DNA of 64,000 nt, taken from NCBI RefSeq assembly GCF_001956045.1, contig NZ_MRTH01000006.1:124001-188000 (forward strand). Reading direction: 5' to 3'. Shown in pieces: positions 34,676 through 45,692 of this stretch. Both the position numbers and the translations under genes were made by a program. The stretch is from Paenibacillus sp. FSL H7-0331 (GTDB taxonomy: Bacteria; Bacillota; Bacilli; Paenibacillales; NBRC-103111). How positions within the stretch are numbered: the first letter of the stretch is position 1; the number at the start of each line of letters is the position of its first letter. The notes beneath the pieces are model-generated. The model saw nothing but the letters and a program-made list of their open reading frames with translations, did not search any database and had not been told where the DNA came from.

Positions 34676-36487
34676 ATGGATATTCATGCCAGACAGAAAA
34701 TGATTAGAAACTTTTCAATAATTGCCCACATCGACCATGGGAAATCGACATTGGCCGACCGGATATTGGAATATACGGGTGCTCTTTCATCAAGAGAAAT
34801 GCAGGAACAGGTTCTGGACCAAATGGATCTGGAGCGTGAACGGGGTATTACCATTAAGCTGCAAGCCGTTCGTTTGGAGTACCGTGCAGATGACGGGGAA
34901 ACCTATATTTTGAATTTGATCGATACACCAGGACACGTCGACTTTACGTACGAGGTATCACGGAGCCTAGCAGCCTGTGAGGGTGCATTGTTAGTAGTCG
35001 ATGCCGCACAGGGGATAGAGGCGCAAACGCTCGCAAATGTGTATCTGGCATTGGATAATAACCTTGAAATCTTACCTGTTATTAATAAAATCGATCTACC
35101 GAGCGCAGACCCAGAACGGGTCAAGCAGGAAATCGAAGAAGTGATCGGACTGGACGCAAGCGAGGCGGTGTTAGCATCGGCCAAAGCGGGGATCGGGATT
35201 AAGGAAATTTTGGAGCAGGTGGTCAAAAAGGTTCCGGCGCCTACGGGTGATACGGAACGTCCGCTCAAGGCACTTATTTTCGACTCTCACTATGATCCCT
35301 ATAAAGGTGTTATCGTGTATGTTCGTGTTATGGACGGAGCGATTAAAGCAGGTTCGAAGATCAAGTTTATGGCTACGGAAAAAGTGTTCGAGGTCATCGA
35401 GGTTGGGGCTTTTATGCCAAGAATGACGATTGTCGATACATTGAATATAGGGGATGTTGGTTTCATCGTTGCAGGGATTAAGCATGTTGGCGACACACGT
35501 GTCGGGGATACCGTAACAGACGCCAAAAATCCGGCACCAGAAGCACTTCCCGGTTACCGGAAGATCAATCCAATGGTATTCTGCGGCTTGTATCCGATTG
35601 AAAGTACGGAATATAACGATCTTCGTGAAGCGCTCGGCAAGCTGCAGCTGAATGATGCTTCGTTAAGCTTTGAGCCTGAGAGCTCAACGGCATTAGGTTT
35701 TGGCTTCCGCTGTGGTTTCCTGGGATTGCTGCATATGGACGTTATTCAGGAGCGGATTGAGCGTGAGTTCAACATTCCGCTGATTACGACAGCGCCAAGC
35801 GTTATATTCAAAGTGACACAAACGAACGGTGAAGTATTAACGATCGACAATCCATCGATGTTCCCGGAAACAGGTAAAATCGATTATGTGGAAGAGCCTT
35901 ACGTCGTTGCATCTGTAATTGTACCGAATGATTATGTAGGTGCAATTATGGAGCTGTGTCAAAATAAACGCGGCGAATTTATTAATATGGAATATTTGGA
36001 TACGACGCGTGTTACGCTTTCCTATAACATTCCGTTGTCCGAAATTGTCTATGACTTTTTTGATCAGCTGAAATCGAGCACAAAAGGTTATGCTTCGTTT
36101 GACTATGTCGTGTCAGGGTACAAGCAATCCAATCTGGTTAAAATGGACATCATGCTTAATGGTGAACAGGTGGATGCCCTCTCATTCATTGTACATAGAG
36201 ACCGCGCCTTCAATCGTGGACGCATCATTTGTGAAAAGCTGAAGGAGCTTATTCCGCGGCAAATGTTTGAGGTGCCGATTCAGGCTGCAATTGGACAAAA
36301 AATCATTTCACGTGAAACCGTTAAAGCGATGCGTAAAAACGTACTTGCCAAATGCTACGGGGGCGATATTTCCCGTAAGCGGAAGCTGCTGGACAAGCAA
36401 AAAGAAGGTAAAAAGCGGATGAAGCAGGTTGGTAACGTTGAGGTACCGCAGGAAGCGTTTATGGCCGTGCTAAGGCTGGATGAGTAG
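34676..36487 (+). CDS. lepA: Elongation factor 4
   Basis: 603 residues. GTPase motifs [38 protein letters not shown], then EF-G-like domains II, III and V and the LepA-specific C-terminal domain ([40 protein letters not shown]). It back-translocates or remodels stalled ribosomes. Normal length. Shine-Dalgarno is weak (GAGGGTC). Confidence 0.97.
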   Translation: MDIHARQKMIRNFSIIAHIDHGKSTLADRILEYTGALSSREMQEQVLDQMDLERERGITIKLQAVRLEYRADDGETYILNLIDTPGHVDFTYEVSRSLAACEGALLVVDAAQGIEAQTLANVYLALDNNLEILPVINKIDLPSADPERVKQEIEEVIGLDASEAVLASAKAGIGIKEILEQVVKKVPAPTGDTERPLKALIFDSHYDPYKGVIVYVRVMDGAIKAGSKIKFMATEKVFEVIEVGAFMPRMTIVDTLNIGDVGFIVAGIKHVGDTRVGDTVTDAKNPAPEALPGYRKINPMVFCGLYPIESTEYNDLREALGKLQLNDASLSFEPESSTALGFGFRCGFLGLLHMDVIQERIEREFNIPLITTAPSVIFKVTQTNGEVLTIDNPSMFPETGKIDYVEEPYVVASVIVPNDYVGAIMELCQNKRGEFINMEYLDTTRVTLSYNIPLSEIVYDFFDQLKSSTKGYASFDYVVSGYKQSNLVKMDIMLNGEQVDALSFIVHRDRAFNRGRIICEKLKELIPRQMFEVPIQAAIGQKIISRETVKAMRKNVLAKCYGGDISRKRKLLDKQKEGKKRMKQVGNVEVPQEAFMAVLRLDE

Positions 36488-36505
36488 CAGGTAAGTCGAT
36501 GAGAG

Positions 36506-36532
36506 AGCAGGTGCTTCTTAGCACCTGCTTTT
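36506..36532 (+). terminator. Terminator after lepA
   Basis: A perfect 8-bp stem GCAGGTGC / GCACCTGC with loop TTCTTA, followed by TTTT. Confidence 0.8.
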
Positions 36533-36583
36533 GGCGTCATAGAAGCAGCCGGCTAAAGCGTGGTAACGGAAAGGGGAACTCTG

Positions 36584-37747
36584 ATGATTCAGCGTGAGGA
36601 AACACCACAAGCATTATATTTACACATTCCATTTTGTACCAATAAATGCCACTATTGCGATTTTAATTCCTATATATTGAAGGGTCAGCCCGTGATGGAC
36701 TACCTGGATGCGTTGGAGCGGGAAATGGAGCAAACGGTGAAACTGATTCCGCCGGGTGAGATTCAAACGATTTTTGTTGGAGGGGGTACGCCGACCGTTT
36801 TGCTGCCTGATCAAATGGAAAGCTTCCTGAAAAGGGTGCATACTTATTTTCCTAATAAGTCTGCTGAGCTTGAATTTTCTATGGAGGCCAATCCGGGAAC
36901 CACGGATAAGGAAAAGCTGCAGGCCATGAAGGAAGGCGGCGTGAACCGGATCAGCTTTGGTGTGCAATCTTTCGACAATGCGCTGTTGGAAGGAATAGGT
37001 CGAATTCATAATACAGATGATGTATATCGCAGTATTGAGAATGCACGGCAGGTCGGCTTCACGAATATGTCGATTGATTTAATGTTCGGGCTGCCTAATC
37101 AGACCGTTGCCGCTATGAATGATTCCCTTGATAAAGCACTTGCGCTGGGGCTGCCGCATTACTCGATTTATGGTCTAAAGGTTGAGGAAAATACGTTGTT
37201 CCACAATTTGTATCAAAAAAACCTGCTGCCTCTTCCTGATGAAGATGACGAGCTCGATATGTTTCTGCTGATTATGAAACGATTGAAGGAGGCAGGTTAT
37301 TCGCAATACGAAATCAGCAATTTTGCCAAGCCTGGTAAGGAAAGCCGTCATAACAGCATGTACTGGCTGAATCGCAGCTATTACGGTCTGGGAGCTGGTG
37401 CGCATGGCTATATGCATGGTAATCGTCATGTGAACATAAAAGGCGTTCAGGCGTATATAGATGCAACACAGAAAGGCCGTCCATTATTAGAGGAGTATGC
37501 GATCAGCGAGCAGGAAGCGATTGAGGATTTTATGATGGTGGGCCTGCGGTTGTTGAGTGGGGTGAAGCGAGCTGACTTCAGACGTCAATTTGGTCTGGAG
37601 CTGGAAGCTGTGTTTGGTAGTCATTTGAATAAATTAATGGATCAAAAGCTGCTGGCCGCTACAGATGATGGATATCGATTAACCGAGCAGGGTGTGTTAC
37701 TTGGCAACGAAGTGTTCGGTGAATTTTTAAGCGTTTCGGTCGAATAG
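36584..37747 (+). CDS. hemW: Radical SAM heme chaperone HemW
   Basis: 387 residues from ATG 36584, with GGAAAGGGGAA upstream; an earlier in-frame start at 36560 has no RBS. Radical SAM cluster CTNKCHYCDF (CxxxCxxC) after LYLHIPF, then FVGGGTPTVL, FSMEANPGTTD, INRISFGVQSF-like (VNRISFGVQSF) and HNSMYWLNRSYYGLGAGAHG. The missing second-SAM residues of true HemN and the start CTNKCxYCDF fit HemW (called hemN in old B. subtilis maps). Confidence 0.93.
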   Translation: MIQREETPQALYLHIPFCTNKCHYCDFNSYILKGQPVMDYLDALEREMEQTVKLIPPGEIQTIFVGGGTPTVLLPDQMESFLKRVHTYFPNKSAELEFSMEANPGTTDKEKLQAMKEGGVNRISFGVQSFDNALLEGIGRIHNTDDVYRSIENARQVGFTNMSIDLMFGLPNQTVAAMNDSLDKALALGLPHYSIYGLKVEENTLFHNLYQKNLLPLPDEDDELDMFLLIMKRLKEAGYSQYEISNFAKPGKESRHNSMYWLNRSYYGLGAGAHGYMHGNRHVNIKGVQAYIDATQKGRPLLEEYAISEQEAIEDFMMVGLRLLSGVKRADFRRQFGLELEAVFGSHLNKLMDQKLLAATDDGYRLTEQGVLLGNEVFGEFLSVSVE

Positions 37748-37837
37748 CGAGTTTGCGGAAAAATTTTTAATGGATATTTTATACGTTTTGTTGTATATTT
37801 ATTCATAATAATTTTTTTGTGAATGGTGGTTTTTTCA

Positions 37838-38299
37838 ATGACTGTTGTGTGCAGGAAGGCAACGCCTGAGGACGTTGATATTTTATTTGATATTATTCAG
37901 GGTTATGCGGAACAAGGAATTATGCTGCCGAGGTCGCGAGAGGTGCTTATTGCACAGATTGATACCTTTGTTGTGGCTTTCATAGAGGAACGGTTGGTTG
38001 GCTGCGGTTCTCTTACACGACTGGGTCAGGATTTGGTGGAGATTCGCTCGCTTGGGGTAACGCAGGGTTACAAAGGTCAAGGCATCGGAAATGCACTGGT
38101 TGACTTTCTGATAGAAGAAGCGAGGGCCCAACACATACCGAAGGTTATGGCATTGACGTATGAAGTGAGGTTCTTCGAAAGAAACGGCTTTTCCGTCGTG
38201 GAGAAAGAAATTTTCCCCGAGAAAGTATGGCGAGACTGTATTCATTGTAAAAAGCAGCACTGCTGTGATGAAATTGCCGTTTTGAAGCGGCTGGATTGA
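37838..38299 (+). CDS. Short ArgA-like N-acetyltransferase
   Basis: 153 residues. GNAT fold: TVVCRKATPEDVDILFDIIQ, acetyl-CoA loop VTQGYKGQGIGNALVDFLIE, ALTYEVRFFERNGF. The C-terminal EKVWRDCIHCKKQHCCDEIA is the cysteine-containing motif of short N-acetylglutamate synthase-like proteins (COG1246), so glutamate acetylation for arginine synthesis is a fair guess. No arginine genes are nearby. ATG 37838 is chosen over 37823, neither with a strong RBS (GGTGG). Confidence 0.8.
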   Translation: MTVVCRKATPEDVDILFDIIQGYAEQGIMLPRSREVLIAQIDTFVVAFIEERLVGCGSLTRLGQDLVEIRSLGVTQGYKGQGIGNALVDFLIEEARAQHIPKVMALTYEVRFFERNGFSVVEKEIFPEKVWRDCIHCKKQHCCDEIAVLKRLD

Positions 38300-38300
38300 C

Positions 38301-38330
38301 TTGACACAGACCTCCGGGTCTGTTATTTTT
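38301..38330 (+). promoter_or_regulatory. Promoter of the hrcA operon, overlapping a hairpin terminator
   Basis: TTGACA (38301-38306), 17-base spacer, TATTTT (38324-38329). The spacer is a hairpin: ACAGACC (38305-38311), loop TCCG, GGTCTGT (38316-38322), followed by TATTTTTG, so the same bases can end the acetyltransferase transcript. TATTAT at 38332 is an alternative -10. Confidence 0.6.
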
Positions 38331-38340
38331 GTATTATGAA

Positions 38341-38367
38341 TTAGCACTCGACAGATATGAGTGCTAA
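38341..38367. promoter_or_regulatory. CIRCE operator (HrcA binding site)
   Basis: TTAGCACTC (38341-38349), 9 bases, GAGTGCTAA (38359-38367): a perfect CIRCE inverted repeat, just downstream of the -10. HrcA binding here represses the whole hrcA-chaperonin-grpE-dnaK-dnaJ operon until heat shock. Confidence 0.97.
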
Positions 38368-38430
38368 CATCTGTATAGAACAAGATCTTTAACCGGATCC
38401 ATTATTATGAATAACTTTGGAGGGTTGAAC

Positions 38431-39453
38431 ATGCTAACCGAACGCCAACGCCAAATACTTAGTGCCATCGTAGACGACTATATCCGTTCGGCAGAACCGG
38501 TTGGCTCCAGAAGCATTTCCAAACGAGGAAATGTGGGATTCAGCCCTGCTACGATACGTAATGAAATGTCCGATTTGGAAGAAATGGGATTTCTGGAGCA
38601 GCCACATACATCGGCAGGCCGTATTCCTTCTCATAAAGGCTACCGTTATTATGTGGATCATCTGATTCCGTACGGAATTGCCAACCAAGAGGTTGATGTC
38701 TTAAAGCTGTTTTTTGCGGAAAAAATGCAGGAAATGGAGCAAGTCATTCAACATGTGGCTTCCATATTGTCGAATTTGACCAACTATACATCCATTGTGA
38801 TGGGACCCGAGATGTTCAATACAACGCTTCGGCACTTACAGATCGTTCCTTTGAGTGAACGGACGGCTGTGGCGATTATCGTTACGAACAGCGGGCAGGT
38901 CGAGAACAAAACCGTGACAATCCCTGAAGGTATACCGATGTCAGAGATTGAAAAGTTCGTCAATCTATTAAATGCACGTATGCAGAACGTGCCTTTACTG
39001 CAGTTTAAATCCAAGCTGTACACAGAGATCGGCGAGGAAATGCGCAGCTACGTGTCAGGCTATGAGGAACTGCTTACGATGCTTAACAGCGTCCTTGATC
39101 AAGGTGAGGAAGACCGGATATTTCTCGGTGGGACAACGAATATGTTGACACAGCCTGAATTTAGGGATATGGAAAAGGTTAAAAGCATTCTCGATCTGCT
39201 GGCTGAGACACCCGCTTTGGTGAAGCTGTTTACAGGTACAGGAGCAGGCATCCAGGTGAGAATAGGCAGCGAGAATACAGTGGCTGCGATTAATGACTGC
39301 AGCTTGATTACTGCTTCTTATACGATAGAAGGCAAGAATCTCGGTACGATAGGCATTTTGGGACCGACTCGTATGGATTATGGCAAGGTAATGAATCTTC
39401 TGACTCATTTATCCAAAGATATGACGTTGGTTCTGGAGCGATGGTACAAATGA
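38431..39453 (+). CDS. hrcA: Heat-inducible transcriptional repressor HrcA
   Basis: 340 residues from ATG 38431, with GGAGGG six bases upstream (the frame is open to 38407). Winged-helix N-terminus: LTERQRQILSAIVDDYIRSA, EPVGSRSISKRG, FSPATIRNEMSDLEEMGFLE, HTSAGRIPSHKGYRYYVDHL. C-terminal GAF-like domain ends with YTIEGKNLGTIGILGPTRMD and MNLLTHLSKDM. It binds CIRCE. In Bacillus, HrcA activity depends on GroEL; here a different chaperonin is encoded directly after it. Confidence 0.97.
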   Translation: MLTERQRQILSAIVDDYIRSAEPVGSRSISKRGNVGFSPATIRNEMSDLEEMGFLEQPHTSAGRIPSHKGYRYYVDHLIPYGIANQEVDVLKLFFAEKMQEMEQVIQHVASILSNLTNYTSIVMGPEMFNTTLRHLQIVPLSERTAVAIIVTNSGQVENKTVTIPEGIPMSEIEKFVNLLNARMQNVPLLQFKSKLYTEIGEEMRSYVSGYEELLTMLNSVLDQGEEDRIFLGGTTNMLTQPEFRDMEKVKSILDLLAETPALVKLFTGTGAGIQVRIGSENTVAAINDCSLITASYTIEGKNLGTIGILGPTRMDYGKVMNLLTHLSKDMTLVLERWYK

Positions 39454-40988
39454 ATCCGGTAAAGCCGATTTCAAGTGAAGGCGATGACACGTTTGCTACT
39501 ATACTCAACAACGCAGGGGCGATTCGGGCCATTTGCTCTGCAGTTGAGGGAACGCTGGGTCCCAAAGGGCTTGATACGATGCTCGTGGGCGCACAGGGAG
39601 AGGTCATCATTACGAATGACGGTGTAACCATTTTGGAAAAGATGGATGTGACCCACCCTGCTGCGCGTTTATTGATACAGGTTGCACGTTCACAGCAAGA
39701 GCATGTTGGCGACGGTACAACTACCGCTACTGTGCTTGCCGGAGCCCTGGTGGCAGAAGGTGTAGCGCAGGTGACAAGGGGCGTACCGGTAGCCAAAATC
39801 GTCAAAGGGATTCAAGAAGGAATTGCTGCTGCGATAAAGCTTCTAGCGCGGCGCAGCCGAATGATTAATGGACTGGATGATCCGCTCCTGTACCGGATTG
39901 CTTATATAGCAGGGCGTGAGCATACGGATTTGGCGAAGCTTATTCTTGAAGGTGCTCACCAACTGGGTACAAATAAGCTTCAAGAAGACAGCTTTCGTTT
40001 TGCCGATGTGGTGATTTCACATAAAAAAGCGGTCAGTGAGGTATGGCCCGGGCTGCTTATACAAAAGATACCTGCTAATGCGCAAACGGATTTTCCAACC
40101 GCCCCAGCCTCGGTCCTGATCATACAGGATGCATTTGAGCCGGAAGTGATCGATGAAGAAGCGCTGATGACTGAAGCTGGCTTTCAGAAGCAGATGCAGC
40201 TGAAGGAGCAATTTCGTCAGTCGCTTAACAAGCTTCTCGAGCTGAAGGTTGGGCTTATTCTCGCAGATCGCGGAGTCAACTCCGAAGCGGAGCAGTTCTG
40301 CACCGATCACCGAATCATGGTCGTACAGCGGGTTCCGCGCCGCGAGCTCCGTCTTGTAAGCGAGTATACCGGAGCACGTCCGATACGTCGCAGCGGGCTG
40401 TATAAGCCGGCTAATGAGCTGGCAGGCTATCTGGGGTTCGCCGGTCGTGTGTCATACGATGAGCGTCTGGAATGCGTTCGCATATCCGAAGGCAGAGGAC
40501 GCGCGCAGGTGACCGTCATTGTTGGTGCAAGCACGAGCGAAGTTGTTGGCGAGCGGCTGCGTATTGCCAAGGACGCTGCGGCTGCCATGCAGGCTGCGCT
40601 GCGCGGCGGATGCTTGCCTGGCGGCGGTGCTGCAGAGTTATCTGCCGCGTATGAATTGGACCGTCTGCGTGAGACGGTACAGGGGATGGAGGGCTTCGGG
40701 ATCACAGCCGTTGCCCAGGCCTTGCGTAAGCCCCTTGCCCAAATCGTTGTCAATGCTGGTTATAATCCACTGGAAAAGGTGGAGGAAGTCAAAGCAGCGC
40801 AAATTGCTTCTGGGTCCGACTCATTGGGTGTGAATTGCGATAATGGCGCAATCATTGATATGCTTGAATATGGCATTGTCGATCCGGCTGATGTGAAATT
40901 GCATGCGCTGCATGCTGCTGGTGAGGTTGCGGCTGCGATTCTGCGTATACATACAGTCATCAAGATGAAGCCGCGTGTGGAAGAATAA
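39450..40988 (+). CDS. Archaeal-like (group III) chaperonin, Cpn60/TCP-1 family
   Basis: 512 residues from ATG 39450, overlapping the hrcA stop as ATGA, with TGGAGCG upstream. The sequence follows thermosome/CCT rather than GroEL: LGPKGLDTMLV (36-46), IITNDGVTILEKMDVTHPAA, VGDGTTTATVLAGALV, GGCLPGGGAAEL, and NGAIIDMLEYGIVDPADVKL near the end. ATPase aspartates D57, D88 and D375 are kept. The apical domain (about 220-260) has EPEVIDEEALMTEAGFQKQM, where thermosomes carry their built-in lid, so no GroES should be needed. It ends KPRVEE, without the GGM tail of GroEL. Such group III chaperonins are known from hsp70 operons of some Firmicutes (Carboxydothermus). ATP-driven folding with DnaK/DnaJ is inferred. 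Confidence 0.9.
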   Translation: MNPVKPISSEGDDTFATILNNAGAIRAICSAVEGTLGPKGLDTMLVGAQGEVIITNDGVTILEKMDVTHPAARLLIQVARSQQEHVGDGTTTATVLAGALVAEGVAQVTRGVPVAKIVKGIQEGIAAAIKLLARRSRMINGLDDPLLYRIAYIAGREHTDLAKLILEGAHQLGTNKLQEDSFRFADVVISHKKAVSEVWPGLLIQKIPANAQTDFPTAPASVLIIQDAFEPEVIDEEALMTEAGFQKQMQLKEQFRQSLNKLLELKVGLILADRGVNSEAEQFCTDHRIMVVQRVPRRELRLVSEYTGARPIRRSGLYKPANELAGYLGFAGRVSYDERLECVRISEGRGRAQVTVIVGASTSEVVGERLRIAKDAAAAMQAALRGGCLPGGGAAELSAAYELDRLRETVQGMEGFGITAVAQALRKPLAQIVVNAGYNPLEKVEEVKAAQIASGSDSLGVNCDNGAIIDMLEYGIVDPADVKLHALHAAGEVAAAILRIHTVIKMKPRVEE

Positions 40989-41087
40989 TAACCCGTCAGC
41001 AGGGTGAGTGGAAGCTCAAACTTGCTTAAAGCTCACATGCATGGTTAATATAGAGTCATGTAGATTTGATTAAGGAGGTGACAGACA

Positions 41088-41669
41088 TTGAGTACAGAAA
41101 ATAACAAAAATTTTGATGGTAACGCAGAAGCTGAACAAGCTGATGCTAAATATACCGAAGAAGCAGTTAATACTTCTTTTGAAAATGAAGCGGCTCAATC
41201 CGAGCAAGCTGATCCTCAAGAACAGGAGCTGCTGCAGCTCCGCCAACAATCGGAAGAAAATTACCAACGTTCTTTACGGACACAAGCTGATTTCGACAAC
41301 TTTAGAAGAAGAACCCGTCAAGAGAAAGAAGAGTTTGCGAAATACGCCTCCCAAAAGGTGATTGAGCAGCTTTTACCTATTATTGATAATTTTGAACGTG
41401 CATTGGCTGCAGGCAGGGAAAGTAATGATTATGAAGCACTTTTGAAGGGTGTAGATATGATCTACCGTCAGCTCGACCAGGCTCTCGCAGGTGAAGGCCT
41501 GAAGCCGATGGAATCAGTTGGACAGCCATTTAATCCAGAATTCCATCAAGCCATTATGCAAGTTGAATCAGATGAATATGAAGAAGGTATTATTGTCAGT
41601 GAAATTCAAAAAGGCTACCTGCTCAAAGATCGGGTGCTGCGCCCGGCAATGGTTCAAGTAAGCTCTTAG
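41088..41669 (+). CDS. grpE: Nucleotide exchange factor GrpE
   Basis: 193 residues from TTG 41088, with AAGGAGGTGA upstream. Acidic N-terminus, long coiled coil (ELLQLRQQSEENYQRSLRTQ, FDNFRRRTRQEKEEFAKYAS) and the beta domain (FNPEFHQAIMQVES, EEGIIVSEIQKGYLLKDRVL, RPAMVQVS). It drives ADP release from DnaK. Standard order between the chaperonin and dnaK. Confidence 0.97.
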   Translation: MSTENNKNFDGNAEAEQADAKYTEEAVNTSFENEAAQSEQADPQEQELLQLRQQSEENYQRSLRTQADFDNFRRRTRQEKEEFAKYASQKVIEQLLPIIDNFERALAAGRESNDYEALLKGVDMIYRQLDQALAGEGLKPMESVGQPFNPEFHQAIMQVESDEYEEGIIVSEIQKGYLLKDRVLRPAMVQVSS

Positions 41670-41738
41670 GATTTATACTACATGGATTAGCCCCAATGAT
41701 AATAAGTACAACCGCAGGTATGCGGACTGTTTGCATAG

Positions 41739-43634
<1,896 letters not shown>

Positions 43635-43725
43635 TTTATTCTTGAAAAACATAGGCAAGATGAAGGTCAAAGCCATTTACAGGCTTTGACTTTCCGTTTG
43701 TGGTTAGAAGAATAGGAGTGGAACG

Positions 43726-44850
43726 ATGAGTAAACGTGATTATTACGAGGTTCTTGGTCTGAGCAAGAACGCCTCGCAGGACGAGATCAAAAAAGCATAT
43801 CGTCAGATGGCTCGCCAATATCATCCTGATGTGAACAAAGCAGCCGATGCGGAAACCAAGTTTAAAGAGGCTAAAGAAGCTTACGACGTTCTGGGCGATG
43901 ATCAGAAAAAGGCGCAGTACGATCGCTTCGGCCACGTAGACCCGAATCAGGGAATGGGCGGCGCAGGCGGTGCTGATTTTGGCGGCGGCTTCGGCGACTT
44001 ATTCGATATGTTTTTTGGTGGTCAAGGTGGAGGACAAAGACGGAATCCGAATGCACCGCAGCGCGGTAACGATCTGCAGTATACGATGACGATCGAGTTC
44101 AAGGAAGCCGTATTTGGCAAGGAAATGGACATTCAAATTCCGCGTACGGAAACTTGTGATACGTGTCATGGCAATGGAGCGAAGCCGGGCACGAAGCCAG
44201 ATACATGTACAGTTTGTAAAGGCAGTGGGCAGCAGGAGGTCGTACAAAATACGGCGTTCGGCAGAATCGTCAACCGCCGCGTTTGCTCGGCTTGTAATGG
44301 TCAGGGTCAAACCATCAAGGACAAATGTACAACTTGCCATGGTGCAGGTAAAGTGAAGAAACAACGTACCATTCATTTGAACATTCCTGCTGGTGTTGAT
44401 GATGGTGCTCAGCTGCGCGTTACTGGAGAAGGTGAAGCTGGTTCCAAGGGCGGTCCTTCAGGTGATCTGTATGTTGTGATTCGTGTCAAGCCTCATGATT
44501 TCTTTGAACGTGAGAATGATGATATTTATTGCGAGATTCCGTTGACGTTTACTCAAGCTGCACTCGGTGACGAAATCGAGATTCCGACGTTGACCGAAAA
44601 AGTGAAGTTGAAAATTCCTGCTGGTACCCAAACGGATACTTACTTCCGTTTAAAAGGCAAGGGTGTTCCTCGTTTGCGCGGCTATGGTCAAGGTGATCAG
44701 CATGTGAAGGTGATTATTGTAACACCTACCAGCCTGAATGAAGAGCAAAGAGAGCTGCTTCGTGAATTTTCACGACAAAGCGGTGAACATACACACGAGC
44801 AGAATCAATCCTTTTTTGAAAAAGTGAAAAAAGCTATTTTAGGTGAATGA
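43726..44850 (+). CDS. dnaJ: Co-chaperone DnaJ (Hsp40)
   Basis: 374 residues. J domain with HPD (YHPDVNK), Gly/Phe-rich linker (about 75-105), four zinc repeats [32 protein letters not shown], and the C-terminal substrate-binding domains. Stimulates DnaK ATPase. TAGGAGTGG precedes the ATG. Last gene of the heat-shock operon; a terminator follows. Confidence 0.98.
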   Translation: MSKRDYYEVLGLSKNASQDEIKKAYRQMARQYHPDVNKAADAETKFKEAKEAYDVLGDDQKKAQYDRFGHVDPNQGMGGAGGADFGGGFGDLFDMFFGGQGGGQRRNPNAPQRGNDLQYTMTIEFKEAVFGKEMDIQIPRTETCDTCHGNGAKPGTKPDTCTVCKGSGQQEVVQNTAFGRIVNRRVCSACNGQGQTIKDKCTTCHGAGKVKKQRTIHLNIPAGVDDGAQLRVTGEGEAGSKGGPSGDLYVVIRVKPHDFFERENDDIYCEIPLTFTQAALGDEIEIPTLTEKVKLKIPAGTQTDTYFRLKGKGVPRLRGYGQGDQHVKVIIVTPTSLNEEQRELLREFSRQSGEHTHEQNQSFFEKVKKAILGE

Positions 44851-44895
44851 TAACCATAAATTGATTTGAAAATTGGTAATCTGCAGTTGTAGTGG

Positions 44896-44932
44896 GCATA
44901 TCAGGCTGATTGAAGCTTGATGTGCTTTTTTT
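44896..44932 (+). terminator. Terminator of the heat-shock operon
   Basis: GCATATCA pairs with TGATGTGC (one G-T pair), followed by seven T. Confidence 0.75.
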
Positions 44933-45024
44933 GTATTTTATTTTTTGTATAGCTAGCCTCACTTGGTAAACAATACTGAGGTATGCAGTTAACCAATTTG
45001 AAAGAAGAGAGTGAGGCAATACTG

Positions 45025-45177
45025 ATGGAAAAGCAGCAAAAAAGTGTAAGAACATCTAGAAATCAGTTACCGATCGCAAAAAAAGAAGATGTGGACTATA
45101 ACGCTGAATTTGCCGATGACAATGACAGGATTGCATCGGAACGTGCGTCCGAGGCTGATCAACGTCAGGAATCCTGA
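45025..45177 (+). CDS. YfhD-like small acidic protein
   Basis: 50 residues from ATG 45025, with GTGAGG eight bases upstream; a longer frame from 44983 has a poorly spaced RBS. The middle NQLPIAKKEDVDYNAEFADD resembles the EDVEFSxELAD motif of the YfhD family, small hydrophilic proteins of Bacillales with unknown role. No membrane helix. Confidence 0.65.
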   Translation: MEKQQKSVRTSRNQLPIAKKEDVDYNAEFADDNDRIASERASEADQRQES

Positions 45178-45209
45178 TACTGATTGCTCTGTGAAAGGAG
45201 GAGGCAGCG

Positions 45210-45527
45210 TTGGCTGAAAAAAGCATGCAGGCATATTTTCATTCGGCAGCAGAAGCACAAAGTATTATTACAAAGCTGAAGGCATTACGGGTGAAAGATA
45301 TTCAAATAAACCAGGTGGGCTCGAACCCTTTATCTAATCAAGGTACGGGATGGGACATGCTGCAAGAAGAAAATGCAGATACCGCCATGATGAGTGCAGT
45401 TGGCTTTGAAGGTGAGGATACGGCTTCTGAGGGGGGCAGGCTGGATACCCTTTTAACGGCACTTATTGATGAGGTAAGCTATGAGCAGGCAGTACGAGTG
45501 GTTCGTGATGGCGGTGGCGTGATTTAG
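45210..45527 (+). CDS. Hypothetical protein, stress-protein-like N-terminus
   Basis: 105 residues from TTG 45210, with AAAGGAGGAGG upstream. It starts MAEKSMQAYFHSAAEAQSII then TKLKALRVKDIQI, recalling the small alpha/beta domain of general stress protein 17M-like (YflT) proteins; the C-terminus LLTALIDEVSYEQAVRVVRD is helical. The match is weak, so no function is given. It follows the YfhD-like gene by 32 bases, so the two may be co-transcribed. Confidence 0.75.
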   Translation: MAEKSMQAYFHSAAEAQSIITKLKALRVKDIQINQVGSNPLSNQGTGWDMLQEENADTAMMSAVGFEGEDTASEGGRLDTLLTALIDEVSYEQAVRVVRDGGGVI

Positions 45528-45548
45528 GTATAGGTTAGCAACTAGCAG

Positions 45549-45574
45549 AAGCTTCCTCGACGGAAGCTTTTTTG
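45549..45574 (+). terminator. Terminator before prmA
   Basis: A perfect stem AAGCTTCC / GGAAGCTT with loop TCGAC, followed by TTTTG. Confidence 0.8.
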
Positions 45575-45590
45575 TTGTGCCGAAGTGTTG

Positions 45591-45596
45591 TATACT
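45591..45596 (+). promoter_or_regulatory. Possible -10 of prmA
   Basis: TATACT at 45591-45596; the -35 would fall in the T run of the preceding terminator and is poor. Confidence 0.3.
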
Positions 45597-45618
45597 GGGA
45601 ACAATGTGCATTCGAGCG

Positions 45619-45676
45619 TTTTGCTATGCAAAGCTCACATATATGCTTACGAAGAAAGCTTTGCTACACAAAGCTC
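45619..45676 (+). repeat. 17-bp direct repeat with hairpins in the prmA leader
   Basis: TTTGCTATGCAAAGCTC (45620-45636) and TTTGCTACACAAAGCTC (45660-45676) match at 15 of 17 bases, 40 bases apart. The second forms AGCTTTG/CAAAGCT with a 5-base loop ending just before the Shine-Dalgarno AAGGAGG (45678-45684). Could be a leader element or a small duplication. Confidence 0.55.
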
Positions 45677-45692
45677 TAAGGAGGATTCAAAC

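Noticed and set aside
39308..39805. 165-codon minus-strand frame over the hrcA/chaperonin junction
   Set aside because: Thr/Ser/Pro-rich antisense of conserved chaperonin motifs.
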